Numbered from the stretch's first letter, positions 1 through 13,231 are shown. The stretch is 64,000 bases of DNA from Nissolia schottii (GCA_003254905.1 QANU01009643.1:1-64000), one strand, 5' to 3'. Notes: generated by a model not told the origin, from the sequence alone. Numbers and translations are program-made.

Positions 1-531
1 ACGCTGCGAGGACCAGAGCATACCTTGGAACGAGGACAAGAACTTCTACCGTAGCAGGAGCCCAAGCCGAGACGTCACAGAGGAGCAACCAGTGCTACCG
101 ATCAGCTAGCAAGCAAGGTAGGGATTAGTGACGTGTATTGTGTAACAGTCACACTATCTAGTCAGGCCGTTGGCGACTAAGTGTGGTAAATGTAAAGTAT
201 ATTATTATCTAACTGTGCAGTTGTATTATGGACCAATTGATTGTACATATATGTATGTTATAAAATATTATGGAGATCTATTTCTTTGGATAGTAACGCT
301 TAAGTCTGATAGGACTCTATCGCTTGTATCTATGTATAATTCATTGACGCGTATGGCTCTAAATTTGTAAACTAGTAAGGATGTGAGAAAATTTTCAAAA
401 GGGTCCGTATTTTCGAGTAAGAAATATTTTCCAAGCTAAAAGTAGGGGCTAAAAGTAACCTCAACCAAGCAGATAACAACCCTATAATCAGTGTTACGAT
501 TAGAGCGTAAGCTGAAAATAGGGGTGTTACA
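1..531 (+). mobile_element. 3' end of long-LTR retrotransposon LTR (family L, copy 1, cut by window edge)
   Basis: The segment ends in GGGGTGTTACA at 521-531. It shares an ordered set of blocks with the 3' part of the complete solo LTR at 10865-14497: a GGTCCGTATTTTCG-like block, then AGTAGGGGCTAAAAGTAA, then ATAACAACCCTATA, then the terminal TGTTACA. The five bases after the end are CGTAA, the expected place for a target duplication, but the 5' end lies outside the window so this cannot be tested. It could be a solo LTR or the end of a full element. No protein gene is credible here. Confidence 0.7.
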
Positions 532-1500
532 CGTAACAACCTGGTCCAGACTCGAGCCTTTTATGTATGATTTAATTTATGTGAAAATTAGGATGCACAA
601 ACAAAAAATAAAAGTAGTCTAATTGTCGTTAATGATGGGTCTTAGACCGTTCAACTTGACTATATATGTATACACAATTTTATTTTTATAACCCCTTTTT
701 AGTATGTGATAATTTTTTTTTTTTTTGTGTTATTGAACTTTATTTCCAATGCTCATCCATGCTCAAAATGCCAGTTGTTGCGTCTGATGCATTTTTTTTG
801 GGTCCAAATACATTACATTTAATATTGAATGTGCATTGCCCAATCCCTTAAACATGTGGCAAGAGATGTGTGTAAGTAGACCCACAGTGTGTTACTCCTA
901 CAAAACCTTCTTAGAAACACAAATTTAAATTCTTTCATTCACGTCAACAAAAATCACAGCAAATAAAATTAACAAATTAGTCCTAAACCCTAAATCCCCA
1001 AAATCCGTCCCTTTCCTTCCTTAACCCAACTCAATCCCAAAGATTTCTTTAGATCCATTCCAAGAAGTTTTAGTTCAGTAAACCATTAATAAAAAAAACA
1101 CCCCTCCCCCCAAATTATCTCCCCAAAACTAGGGTTGTAAATGAGCTAGGTTAGGATGGATTTGAGTTGACCCAAATTTATCCCGTATTTTAGTTAAGCC
1201 AAATTTCAAACTCAAACTTGAGTTGTGCCCGAGTAAACTCGAATATGTCCAGGCTAAATTTAGATCAGGTCTAAATCGGACTCTGACCAAATCAATGCTC
1301 TCCTAAGCTTACTTTTTTACCAATTTCCCAGAAATAAAGTTGTAAAGGTTGAATCTCTTCCTTTGATTTTGTTTCAAAAAATTTTAACATGACCCATCAT
1401 AATATATATATATAGAGAGAGAGAGAGATATCCACTAACTCTAAGTATGGTACAGTTACTCCACTCGGTAATTTAATAGGACTAAACAGGAGTAGACCAT
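532..1500. other. Intergenic, no gene seen
   Basis: AT-rich sequence with homopolymer runs and a small AT/GA microsatellite at about 1403-1430. The short open frames here have low-complexity composition and no recognisable domain. I see nothing functional. Confidence 0.5.
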
Positions 1501-1559
1501 TAAAGTGTTTTAACTTAATAAGGACAATTTTACTCTTTTACCCATGTGACATAAACTAA

Positions 1560-1800
1560 TTATCAAAATGCCCCTGTTTCGAAACATATTACAGGACGAC
1601 CACGATTTTGGCTGATGTGACATTCGCGAACCGCGTGGTATGCCACGTCAAATTTGCCAACACAGTTGGCGAATTTGCATTGAATTCGCTAATGAGTTTG
1701 GCGAATTCCATACGAAATTGGCAGCTGATGTGGCGAATAGAACACAAATTCGTCAGACCTGGTGGCTAATTTAATACAAAATTGTTGGCGAATTCAATGG
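1560..1800 (+). repeat. GCCAA..TTGGC hairpin repeat (family G, copy 1)
   Basis: The segment contains several imperfect palindromes built on the core TTTGCCAA..TTGGCGAA (for example around 1652-1671, 1697-1712 and 1779-1790). A related segment lies in opposite orientation at about 36.17-36.43 kb. There the same motif cluster sits next to a shared block that reads as ACATATTACAGG here and as its complement there. The arrangement suggests a non-autonomous mobile element family. Its ends and superfamily are not determined. Confidence 0.5.
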
Positions 1801-1968
1801 AGTTTAAATTTAAATATCATTTATTTTAATAAGGTATTTGTATTTCTTGTAATTAACCCTACACATTTATTTATGGTTTTGTAGGTATGTAAATAAATGT
1901 AAATAAAAAATTGTATTTTTCGTAATTAGAGCTTAATTTGGAGAGTTTAATAAAAAATATGGTTGCCC

Positions 1969-2996
1969 AGGTAAGTTTCGAAAGCCCAAAAAATAATTTT
2001 TGCAAAAAGTCCAAGATGCTCTTTGTCATGGGCACATGGGGGGAATCCATCGATTTGCACTTCATAAAGCCAAAATGACTTTGACTCATGCTCGCAAGTC
2101 CAACTCCCTTCTCAACTGTTTTTTCCAATACAATAACTACTAAAGGTTTATAAACACTTGAAAGGTTTGTGCTCTAATCAATGTGGGATTAGAACATCTA
2201 CTTTGCCCATTCTGCTGGTGGACGCATGGCTGGGAAAAAGGTATAGCAATTCCCCTTCCTTGCATCCAAAAACTCTATATACTACACATGTACTCATTGT
2301 TACTTTACCTGTTCTGTAATCAAGATCTTCTTGCATCTTAATTAATCTTCAACTGTTGCAGGTAGCTTCAAAGATACTTAACAAGAAGGTGTTGGAGTTT
2401 TATAAATGGGATGGTGACTTGTCCCAGTTGTTGCAGAACGTGAGGGACAAGTTGAACAAGGTTGCTGAAGTAAGTTTCTTGAACTCTCTTCCAAATCCTT
2501 TTAGTACATTGGAAATGATAGTCCAAGGAAATCAAAACACAACATGTAAATCAGATATTGAAGTTGTGCTGGTCATAGTACTTGTATAATGAAAAATTGG
2601 CGGTTTGGTGCATTACTTTGAGAATGTATGAAATCGAAATGTATATAATAAAAGCACCATTTATATTATGAAGTATATGTTATTTACTTTTCATATCATG
2701 AAGAGATAGGTGTGCTAGCCTTGCTTAGAGAATTTATAGTCTTAGATATATTATGAAGTTCTAATCACACATTTATTAGATCACAAACCTTTTAAGTGTT
2801 TATATACTTTTAGTAGTTGTTATATTGGTAAAAAGAGTTGAGAGGGGAGTTGGGCTCACGCGTATGAGTCTAAGCCATTTGGGTTCTGTGAGGTGCAAAT
2901 CGATGGATTCCCCCATGCACACACGACAAAGAGCGTCCCAAACATTTTGTAAAAGTTATTTTTTTGGGCTTTCGAAGCTTACCTACCTACAAACCC
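1969..2996. mobile_element. Inverted-repeat element enclosing an exon-like segment (possible Pack-MULE)
   Basis: A left arm (about 1969-2205) and a right arm (about 2745-2996) are inverted copies of each other over roughly 240 bp with scattered differences. Both arms carry, in mirrored order, the blocks TTTCGAAAGCCCAAAAAA, GGGGGAATCCATCGATTTGC and AACTACTAAA. The spacer of about 540 bp holds a segment with splice-like borders (see 2362-2469). Long inverted arms around a gene-like fragment recall Mutator-like elements that capture host exons. I did not find a clean target duplication, so the class is an inference. Confidence 0.55.
2362..2469 (+). pseudogene. Exon-like segment captured between inverted repeats, unidentified
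   Basis: The segment is open for 36 codons, preceded by a pyrimidine-rich tract ending TTGCAG and followed by GTAAGT, so it has consensus splice borders. It encodes a charged, plausibly helical peptide containing [15 protein letters not shown] second candidate exon, in a compatible frame, ends with GGGAAAAAG before a GT at about 2240. I do not recognise the protein family. The position between inverted repeats, and the lack of any continuation outside them, suggests a captured gene fragment rather than a working gene. Confidence 0.4.
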
Positions 2997-3059
2997 ATAA
3001 ATTCGCCAACCGGTTTGGCGATTTTGTATTGAATTCGTACAATTGAAGGAGATTAGGAA

Positions 3060-4330
3060 GAACTTTGCAAGTCACTTAAGTCCATACTGTATTTGAGATC
3101 TTGAAGTGTATTTAACATATTATAAAGAGAGAAGTCCACACTTCGAGATATTATAAAGAGAGAAGTCCATAATGAAGTCCAAGTGTATTTGCAATATTAT
3201 AAAGAGAGATTGTCTGAAGTAATGCAAGAACTAAACTAATTTGGAAGAGAGTCTATTTGGTCTCTAGCAAAAATATAACATCCATATTAATCTTTATCAT
3301 TTTTAAACATGGACTTAATCAATCTCTCGTCTCATTAAATACTTAAAACTACCTCCACCCAACCCATTACATCCCTTAAGTACCCTCCCCTTTCTTCTTT
3401 CACCCCCTTCTTCTTCCACCCTTATCCCACAACTCTGCAAACCAATCAAGCATGCATACTTAAAATGCAACCGAGTTTAGAGTGTAGCTGTTCCTAAAAA
3501 TCGATCACCTGCATTGTTTAGGTGAATATGCAGTAACCGTGCCAATGCACCATGGTCCAATTCCTGATTAATGTGAATCCCCTGCTTCAAATCAAGCAAG
3601 CATTCTTCAAATTAAGCTTACGGATCCAAGAAGCGTATTTTGAGGAGTTGCAATGTTTAGGTTTTAGTGAGTAATAACTTGGCCAAAATTGGCATGTGTT
3701 ACCCATGTGCACCAAAGAGTAGTGATTATAGAAAGGGAAACTCGTACATTTTGATTTCAGTGGTGGTGGAGGGAGTGGTCGCAGGTAGTAGCGACTGTGA
3801 GGCATTGGGAGTAAGGGTGGAGATAAGGTGGGTGGGTGGGGGAGGAAGAAGAAAAGGGAGGTAGATTGAGGATGTAAGGGATTGAGCGAGAGTAGTTTGG
3901 GGATTTATTTAGCACACGTTATAAAAATAAGTTCAAATTGGACTTACTCTTTTAAAAAAATGGTTGCAATGTAATTAAATTAGTTTCTTCAGCTTGGTTT
4001 GGTTAACCTTTAAGATATGTTTCTACTTCTAAAAAAAATTAAATTAATTTTTTGTGTTTAGTACAAAACATATTTTGTTATTGACTTTTAAAATATAAAA
4101 AAAATACTTTTAAGAGTTCTCTTAATAGATTTTCAAAACTGTTTTGAGTTTTTTAAATATGCAAATACAAATATATTATTAAATTTTGGATAAATAACAA
4201 TTAATCCTATACATTATTACACTTGTGCACTTAATCCCTTAATATTTTAAAATGTGACCTCCTATTATTTTTAACACCCAAAGCCTCGTTAATACACGAT
4301 TGTTTGTGTGACGTGGTGTATTATTATATG
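3060..4330. other. Intergenic, no gene seen
   Basis: AT-rich sequence with purine- and pyrimidine-rich patches. A direct repeat of ATTATAAAGAGAGA occurs three times between about 3118 and 3208. Short open frames in the 3.6-3.9 kb region are low complexity and overlap on both strands, so I do not call them. Confidence 0.45.
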
Positions 4331-4335
4331 GGCGT

Positions 4336-5057
4336 AATTACCCTTACTTTAAGAAAAATAACATAAAAGATAAAAAACCGCTCCCCTCCCGTTTCATCTC
4401 ACGCGACCTCCTCCATCCCTCTCCCAAACCCTAACTCTTCCTTCTGTCTTCCTCTGTTCACTTTTCCTTATTTCATCACCATGCTTCTCAAACCAACCTT
4501 TGCAGTTTGCACTCTTTGACCCTGCATTTCTTTTCTCTATCTCTGTTTAGTATCTTCTTGTCTTGCAAAAATTATTGTGTGGATAGTCTTTTTATGTGCT
4601 CATTTCCCTTTTGCCAAAGTGCTAAAAATTCTTAAAAGATTGCATTTTGATGCACTTTGAACTAATGGGTAAATCTTTCGTTTCAGTCCCCATGGTTCCC
4701 AATTATTGGTTATATGGGTACCATTCTACTTGTTTACCCCAGTAAATATATATTAATTGATGCAATCCATTTACAATGTTTATTTTTTTCGACGTGTGAT
4801 TGAATTTTAACAGTTTGCCAACATTCCCTCGTAATATGAATAAGCGGAGGTTCTGTGTTTTCGTGCTAGAGGAAAGACATAATAACACGTTTCTATTGTG
4901 AAATTTTGTTGAGTGTTGCTAAAGTTCATCTGAAGAAGACAAGTGGAAGAAGGTAGCCTTGGGGAAAGGGATGGAGGAGGTCGCGTAAGATGAAAGGGGA
5001 GGTGAGTTGGTTTTTAATATTTGGTATTTCTTAGAAGAGAAAAAAGGGTAAAAACAA
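4336..5057. mobile_element. Non-autonomous DNA transposon with ~120-bp inverted arms
   Basis: A left arm (about 4336-4456) reads TTACCC..AAAAACCGCTCCCCTCCC then TTTCATCTCACGCGACCTCC then CTTCTGTCTTC. The right arm (about 4929-5057) is its reverse complement with some mismatches; for example GGAGGTCGCGTAAGATGAAA at 4976-4995 mirrors the CGCGACCTCC block. The interior of about 470 bp has no convincing coding potential. Long imperfect arms suggest a Mutator-type MITE, but I could not fix the exact ends or a target duplication. Confidence 0.5.
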
Positions 5058-5754
5058 TTTTTTCCTTATGTTAATAAAAGACTATAGTATAAATAAGGTA
5101 ATTGCTATTCAACCTTAAATTTCAGTGACGATCATTATGGTTTAATATAATAATTTTAAATATAAAAACATCTAAAATATATTTATTAAACACTACTCTT
5201 ATAACTTCTAACTTCTATTTATTGAAAACTATTTTCTCATTTTTTTTATCAAATAATTTTTGAAAACACCATTTAAAAAGTTCTTGAAAAGTCAAAGCTT
5301 GACAACTTTCAAAAGCAACAGCATTACCAAACCCAACCTTAGAAGTAACTAATTGCACGGCCAGACGCTAGCAGGGATACAATTAGTTAAGGAGAAAAGA
5401 AATTGAAGACACAAACTAACAAACTTGCAAGTAAACAAAAATGTAAGCCTTCCCCGACTCAACAATTTTGACCAATTGTAATTTTCTTTTGTACATCGAT
5501 TTCAGACCAATATTATCATCGTACATTTCGTTAAAAATTTGTAGGACTTGTATTGACAGCCAAAATATTGTCATGGGAGAGCTGCTAAAACGCCTTTCCC
5601 CTCCCTTGGATCACAAAGGGAAGATACAATATATTTACAGAGCATGGCTTCCCAACTTTGATTGGCAACACTTGTGGCCATACTTGCGCATCACATCCAT
5701 CCCAACGCACCTATCCTTAACGTCAATGCAGAAGTATGCGAGAGTAACGGTGGA

Positions 5755-8700
5755 TCATCTCCTAAGGTGATCTCTCATAAAGAATGAATGTCTCAGAGCT
5801 TCTTTGGCTGTAAGTCTTTCAGAGGGGTCATGTCTAAGTAACCCCTGCAAAAGATGGATAAGATCACCAGCTGAATGATCAACATGCTGCATAATAAGGT
5901 TCTGCAATTGTTTGAAAAATATGGTTAGGAGTATAGCCAACATAAATCATTCAAAATCCTTTATACAGTATTATCATAAAGCAAAGTATTAAACAAAACA
6001 AACCTGTAGCCTTGGAAGCTTCATTACAGCTTTTATACTCTCCCTCGAGGTTGCACCCTCTGGCCAGTCTAATCTACCCCTTCTAACATATTTCTCAGCA
6101 TGTCGGCTAAACATGTGCAAAATAAAATACAGTTATTCATTATGATGCAAAGATAAATTATCTATTGATAGCTAGTTCGCATGGTAAATCACTTACTCAA
6201 TTCTCTTCAACATGTACTGAGGCAACGGACCAAGCACCCTCTCCATCATAGCAAGGTGCTCTAAATTTTCATGAGTCTGAAACAAAGCTTCGCCCTGCAA
6301 TAGAAGCCCACACCTTCAGGAAAATGCTAGATAAAGGTGCTTTTGGTGGAAAACTTTCAAAGGGCCAAACATACCGTGCACAACTCAACCAATATACATC
6401 CCACACTCCAAATATCACATGGATAACTCCAGCCAAGTCCTACATAATCATTGCCCAAAAAAAAAAACTGTAAAGCCGATATCATAATTACGTGATTTAT
6501 CATTATGCAAACACACAATTAGCTTTGAAAGGCAGGCATTCATTCCAGTGTTTGCTCTCTATATATATACCAAGGATAACTTCAGGTGCCCTATAGTGAC
6601 GGGTTGATACAATGTAATTCTGATCTTCTCGCTCATAAGTTGTGCTGCCAAAATCAATAACCTTAATAGCACTTGACTTGGGCACTCTCTTAAAATAGGA
6701 ACTTGGTGATCTGGATGAGCTCTGTTCAACAAAAACAAGGGATGCCAGTGAGTGAATATATACTGTTTTTAAAAGGGCAATGTCATTTTAAACAGGAATT
6801 ATGCTTTTAAATTACCATTTAGTATAGAGAAGCTAAAGTCATTTAACTTTTTCTTTTTAAAATTAAGGTAGGGACTAATGTTTGAAATAAGTTAGGAACA
6901 TGAAAAGTACCTTGTAATCAGGAACTTTGACATACTCAGGTGAAATTAGAAGTATGTTTTCAGGCTTCAGGTCAGTATGGATCATGCGCAAATCATGCAT
7001 AACTGAAAATTTTGCAAAGAAAGGAACACAATTAGAAGTTTAACTCATAGTAACAAAAACAATAGTCTGATAACACATTACATCTATAACAGTACAACTA
7101 ACTTCAAAAGACCAATACAAATAAGATGATGTACTAGTAATCTAGTATCATCCACTAATGATTATTGATAAAACATAATAACTTGCATGATTCCAATAAA
7201 AATACTGAAATGGATTTAAAAGGAAACTAGTTCAAGTACTACACACATGCTATACATTCCAACAGTTGTCTGCCAATCTCTCGAACAAGATCAATGGGAA
7301 ATGAGCGATAATTGTTTTTCCGAAGAAAATCGTATAAGCTTGGTCCAAGTTTCTCAAACACCTGTTGAAACCATTTGAATTCACTGACATCTTAACCCCC
7401 AAATTATTTGTATATTGGGGAAATCAATCCATCACAAATCAATCAAATACTTACAATACAGATATGATTACGATAGTCAAACCAGTTCCGTATTTGCACA
7501 CAACTGCAAGGAATAAGCCCATTTAACCAATGCATTGGAATCAAAGCCATTACATTGTACTAGCAGCATAGATGACAAAATTAAACTAAAACTACTCACC
7601 GATTGCCTCCTTTATCATGTTTTCCAAGCTGTTGCAGCACCTCAATTTCTATCATGGCTGCTTCCCTATACTTCTTTACTCCACGGACAATTTTTATGGC
7701 AACCATTTCCTTCCTTTCTCTGTCCCAGCATTCTAAGACCTGCCCAAAAGTTCCTTCACCCATTTTACTATGGATCTTATCTGCAACCACAACAAAGAAC
7801 AAGTGTGAACTATGGCTAGAAATGAAACAAGCCCCAACATCCATTTGAACACAGTGCCCAAATGTTTTACACCTAGGGAATTGTTAATAAGATTCCTACA
7901 ACTGAAACAGGATAACTTACAATACTAACAATATATAAAACTAAATGCACATTAAATAGTTGAGGGAGTAAGGATGCATAAGCATCTAAATGTAGAGTTT
8001 TTCCAGCAAATAATGACACATCTAATTAAAAAAAAATAAACTAGGATTGACCATGAGATAAATGAACGTAAATTTCTTAATGATGGTAAAGTGTAATTAC
8101 AGCGAGAAGTTAAATTTTCTCCAAGCTCAAACATGTAATGCCCATCTTTGTCATCATCTCGTCGAGGGGGAGAACCATTTCGAGCAACACCCTTAACAGA
8201 TAGTGAACTAGTGGTATGTTCTGAGGGACCCCTCGAAGGAGCATAGCTTGAAATAGTCCCAACCTCTTGTCCACAAAACAATCCTACCTGAGCCTACACA
8301 TAGCCATCCATTCATGTACCACTCAAGAGTTAAAATCAAAATATCCACCCCACCATACTCCCCTACCCCCAGATGTCCTTCCACCAACTCAGATTGCTAA
8401 AAAGAAAATGATAACTCACAAGTGTGAAATAAACAAGCATGCTCTCGTACACACATTAATCATCAAGAGCATAATAGTAACAACAATAAAAATAATAAAA
8501 ATAATAATAACAAAAAAAAAAAAAACTGGGCATTCACAAAGCTGCAACATAATTCAATCAGATTACAATAGACAGTAATCCATTCCTCAAATTCCATTGA
8601 GATGAGATTCCAGATATTATATCTTATTCTGCAGCTCAACAAGTTTAAAAACAATAACATCCAAAAGCTTTCGTTCAGCACAGATGATATAATTTGCAAG

Positions 8701-9304
8701 AAAACTCATTCTTATTAATATAATTCTTAATAATATATGATAAGCTCACTGATTAATGGAAGATCTGAATATATATGTAGAGAGAGCACAAAAAGATAGT
8801 TTATGACAAAAGATAGATACATATTGAAACACAAACAGTGATTCACGTCAATAAAAGCCTGAAACAAAGGGTATTGCTGTTAAAAGGTAACAAACATCAT
8901 ACCCACAAGCAATACTAGATATATAGATTCATCCAAGCAAGTTCCGCATATATACAGAAACCCTAATAACATTAAACCGATGACAACACCGAAATCAAAG
9001 TTCAAAAACAAAATAAAGTCAACCATGGTCGAACATGAGATAAGCGACCAAAACATAACAGATCGATCAAAAAAACAGAGAATTAGCAACGTTACCTGAA
9101 TCAAACATACCTAAAACACACAAATTCCACCAGATCTACAACCAGAAAAGTAAAATCACAAGAAAAAGATATCAGATCTGAGATTTTATGCTCAAACGGA
9201 TTTACCTTGGGGACCTCAGGGATGTCCCATCCCAACCTCGCCCTCTTTCTCGGGCGCCGATCCATGTGCGTGTACGGGAATTCGAAGACGCGTTCCATCT
9301 CCAT
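5755..9304 (-). CDS. AFC2: LAMMER/CLK-type protein kinase, AFC2-like
   Basis: Serine/threonine (dual-specificity) kinase of the LAMMER family; plant members phosphorylate SR splicing factors in the nucleus. Eleven exons on the minus strand, all with GT..AG borders: 9304-9206, 8293-8101, 7780-7600, 7503-7455, 7361-7247, 7002-6911, 6721-6571, 6439-6375, 6294-6197, 6106-6004, 5901-5755. They join in frame to 1293 nt, 430 residues plus TGA, matching the family's usual length. Visible motifs are a basic N-terminus (RRPRKRAR), the glycine loop GEGTFGQV at residues 105-112, ATP lysine K127, catalytic HTDLKPEN at 221-228, DFGS at 266-269 and the signature [11 protein letters not shown] at 327-337. 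The start is the ATG opening the typical MEMER N-terminus. No break or missing catalytic residue was seen. Identification is from the motifs and remembered family features. Confidence 0.95.
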
Positions 9305-9588
9305 GGTTTCAAAGAACTGCGAAAACTTCAGAGGGGTGAGAATTGAGGTGAAAGATTCGAATGAAAGAAAAATAATGCTTTTTGGCGAAGATAGTTTTTC
9401 TCTGGAACCCTAATTTTGACATATGAGGCTAATAACGACCGTGGAGGTGGTAGAGATGAAATCTGACCGTCCACGTGTCATACTGGTGGAGCATCTTGGT
9501 TGAGTGGATCGTGCTGTCAGCTTTGGACTATAGTTCGCTTAGTTTGGGGGCATTTTAGCCCCGATATTAAATTAAAAAGAAATAATAA
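9305..9588 (-). promoter_or_regulatory. 5' UTR/promoter region of the AFC2-like kinase gene
   Basis: This is the sequence directly upstream of the kinase ATG, between the gene and a MITE that starts at 9589. The Mutator-type MITE therefore sits within about 285 bp of the start codon. No TATA box could be assigned with confidence. Confidence 0.4.
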
Positions 9589-10415
9589 GAGTAAAATATA
9601 CTTCTTATCCTTGAGAAATGTCCTTATTACTATCCTTCCCTTTATTTTTAAGACTTACGCTTAATCCAAAAACACACTATGCTTATGAATTTACAAAATT
9701 ACTCATTATATAAAATATTATAATAATTAGTGTCAATTTATTAAAAAAATTATTATTACTATTTCAAATTATTTATAAATATTAAAATTATATTATGTTT
9801 TTAAATTCTTGATATTTAAATGTTAATAAATATATATATATGACACAATATTTATTATATATTATTTAATATTCATTTATTAATTTTAACAAAAATAAAA
9901 ATTGAAATTTAATGTTAATGTTAATTTGTTTTATGAAAAATGCAAATATTTTTTTATAAACAAATAAAAAATGGTTTACTAACGTACATATCTTAGTATT
10001 ATCACATATTATAACTTCAAAATATTAAAATAAAATTAAAAATATGCAATTTTTACTTTTTTAAAATAATAATAACAAAGTATTGTGGTTGTTAATATTT
10101 TATTTTCTTAATATAATAATATTAAAAAATTAAAAAATATTTACGTGCATAATTTTATTATATTTTTACTAAGTACATATTTTTTAATTTATAAAAAATA
10201 TTAATGCGTAACTACTTTTTGTTATGTTTTTATTTATTTAATATATATTACTCTTAATTAAGGGTGTTTTGGTCAAAGTGATAAAATAAAAACGTAAAAT
10301 AATAAAAATTTAATAAAAAAATATTAAAAAAAATTAAAGAGTATTACATTTTCAACTTTAAGGGGAGGGAAGGGTAATAAAAATATTTCTTAAGGGAGGG
10401 AAGTGTATTTTACTC
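9589..10415. mobile_element. Mutator-type MITE, AT-rich, 9-bp target duplication
   Basis: The left end GAGTAAAATATACTTC and the right end, whose complement is GAGTAAAATACACTTCCC, form imperfect terminal inverted repeats. These extend for roughly 50 bp through TTAAGAAAT and CCTTCCC blocks. The flanks are AAATAATAA (9580-9588) and AAATAATGA (10416-10424), a 9-bp duplication with one difference. A 9-bp duplication is characteristic of Mutator-like elements. The interior is extremely AT-rich with no coding capacity, so mobilisation would depend on a transposase elsewhere. Confidence 0.75.
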
Positions 10416-12216
10416 AAATAATGATGGTTAACTTAATTTTTTTCTTCTTTGAAGATAACTATATTTTGGGTAACATATATTATATATTTTCTAATAAGAA
10501 TCAAACACAGCTTGAAGGTTGTTAAATTTGAGAGTTTAAGTAAACTCGTGAAGCATCAACAAACTCGAATCGTAAACTTACAAGAGTTTACTTACATAAA
10601 ATTATATGATATAAGTAATATAATCAGGAACTAAATTTGAGTAAATGTAATATTTATAACCGATATTAAATAATGTTAACTTTAAAATAAAATAAAATAA
10701 AATGAAAGAAATATCATAAAATATATCTTAATACACTTAAATGTTATGTCATACGTGTATTACTTTATCGTGCAATAAAACATAGCTCAATTATAATAAT
10801 GAATATATAAAATTAGCTTAATAAATTCAATAAATATTGTCTAACATAAACGAAGTTAGCTAAGTGTAACATCCCAATTTTCTCTTAGGGGAATAATCAT
10901 GATTAATTAATTTTCTAATCATGAGTAGAGAATTGAGATGGAAAATTTTAAATTAAAATATCCCTAGGAATTTAGACGTGTCGCGGTAGAAAATTCGGCG
11001 CCCAACCGAACCGCCATTGGTTGCCGATAAAATTTGGCACGGAAAACAGTGTACGTGAAAATAATCTCCCAGAGAAAAATTCACAAACACCTTCAAACAT
11101 TAATACCCTTAGGTAGGTGGGAAATAGAAGATCGCGATGGTTCAAACGGAATATTTTTCGGACAACCGTGCGCGACGCACCGAGACTGCGAGCGATAAAA
11201 CATGAGCGAACCGGGACCGGGAGAGATTAAAATCTCAGCAGCTGCAAGGTGAGGGCTGCACGTTTTTTTAGAGAAAAGTGAGTCAAAAATATCTCCCTAA
11301 ATCAAGCTTACACACATCTCATCACCATACTTTCCTTAATTACCACTCATACCTTTTACTATTCACTTAATTTATTAAATCACAAAATTTAACAAAATTG
11401 CCCACCATTCAGCCCTCTTGGCCGAACCCCATTAGCCACTCCACTCTTATTTTCATTCTTCCAAAAACACTCCAAAACTTCTTCAAGAAAGCTTGGAGAA
11501 AAGCCACCAAAGAACCACCATCTCCTTAACCAAAAATCAAGCATTCTTCCACCATTTTCCCATAGTCAAGTTTCCTCACATTTTCACTTATTCTACTTCA
11601 CTCACCATCAAGGAAAACAAACATCATCATCCTCCATATTTTCTCAAAATATTCAACTTGAGAAAGGAAGGGATCTCAAGCTTTGGAGCAACAAAGCTTC
11701 TTGGACTTTAACCCAAGCTCACTACACCACATCAAATCAACACTCAACAAGTGGGTAAACTTGGTTTGCTCATCTCCTTGGAGCTTATGTTTGCCTATGT
11801 TTGTTTATGTTTGGTTTATGTTTGTTGTGGATGATTATGTGTGTTTATGTGTGTTTATGTGTATGTGATTTTTTTGCCTTGAAATAAACTTGCATGTGCT
11901 AATAGTGATGTGATGACGATAAATGTATATTTTTGGTTGTTAAAGCTTTTGGGTAACTAGTTAAAATCATCCCTTGATGGTTCTAGGCCTTTTTGCTTGT
12001 TTATGTGATTTATAAGAAAATACACATAATATGTGTTTTAGGCTTAAAAATGAATTTTCATGCATTATTAATGATTTGTTTTAGATGAATGGGATTTGAA
12101 GATGGTAATAAGTGATTTATAAAGGCTGGAATATGTGGAAAATGTTTTAGGGTTGTACATGGAAGAGTTTTGAGGAAAGGTGACATAGAGCAAAAATTGG
12201 ATTTTTGGCATAAAAA

Positions 12217-12900
12217 GGGCAAAATAGTCATTTCGAGATTTTCTGGTATTTAGACTAAAAATCTGGGTTTCTTTTTATAAAAAATGGGTTTAGAGGTATC
12301 AAAAACCTTAGGGTTAAGTCTTGAGTCCATTGGGTTATGAAGGAATAAAATTTCAAAGATAAATCGGTTTTTCGAACAAAAATGGCATTTTGAGCAAGAA
12401 AGGGCAAATCTATAATTTTGGGTATTTAAACTAAAAATCTGGGTTTATTATTATGAAAAATGGGTTTAGAGGTATCAAAAACCTTAGGGTCAAGTCTTGA
12501 GTCCATTGGGTTATGGAGAAACAAAATTTCAAAGAAAAATCGGTTTTTCGGACAAAAATGGTATTTTAAGCAAAAGAGGGCAAATCTGTAATTTCAGGTG
12601 TTTGGACTAAAAATCTGGGTTTATTAACATGAAAAATGGGTTTAGAGGTATTAAAAACCTTAGGGTCAAGTCTTGGGTCCATTGGGTTATGGAGAAATAA
12701 AATTCCAAAGAAAAATCGGTTTTTATGGGCAAAAAATGATTTTTTGATCAAAAAGGGCAAAACTGTAATTTCAAGTAATGAAATTAAAAATCTGGTTTTG
12801 TTTTCATAAAAAGTGGGTTCAGAACTATGAAAAATTTTAGGGCCAAGCTTTGAGTCCATCGGTCAACGGTTGATTAAAAATTCTAACGAAAAACAGTTTT
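12217..12900 (+). repeat. Four ~180-bp tandem repeats inside the solo LTR
   Basis: Units begin near 12217, 12402, 12578 and 12754 at GGGCAAA. Each carries ACTAAAAATCTGG, AAAATGGGTTTAGAGGTAT, CCTTAGGGTCAAG and GAGTCCATTGGGTTA in the same order. The fourth unit is the most diverged. This array makes up nearly a fifth of the LTR length. Confidence 0.85.
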
Positions 12901-13231
12901 TTTTGGGTAAAAGATAATAATGTGTATTATGTGTATGATGAATGAATGAGTTATGTTTGTGATGATGTAGGATGATGTGTGATGTGTTATGAGGTAAGTT
13001 TATGATAAGGGCATGATATATTTGTATGATGATGTATGTGGAACATTGCATGTAGAATATGTATGTTAGGAATGATTATGCTATCATGCATCATGAGAAC
13101 TAGAAGTTAATCATGTAAAGTTTAAAGAGCATAATTGGACCTTAGGGAACAAGTATGTAGCTATATGATAGGATGCATCTCTCTTGGCGGAAACGCCCCT
13201 CACCAGTCCCCACAAAGGGGTGGATTGGTTA

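Noticed and set aside
5468-5770. 100-codon plus-strand frame
   Set aside because: It lies in the 3' flank of the kinase gene and overlaps its last codons in antisense; no domain is recognisable.
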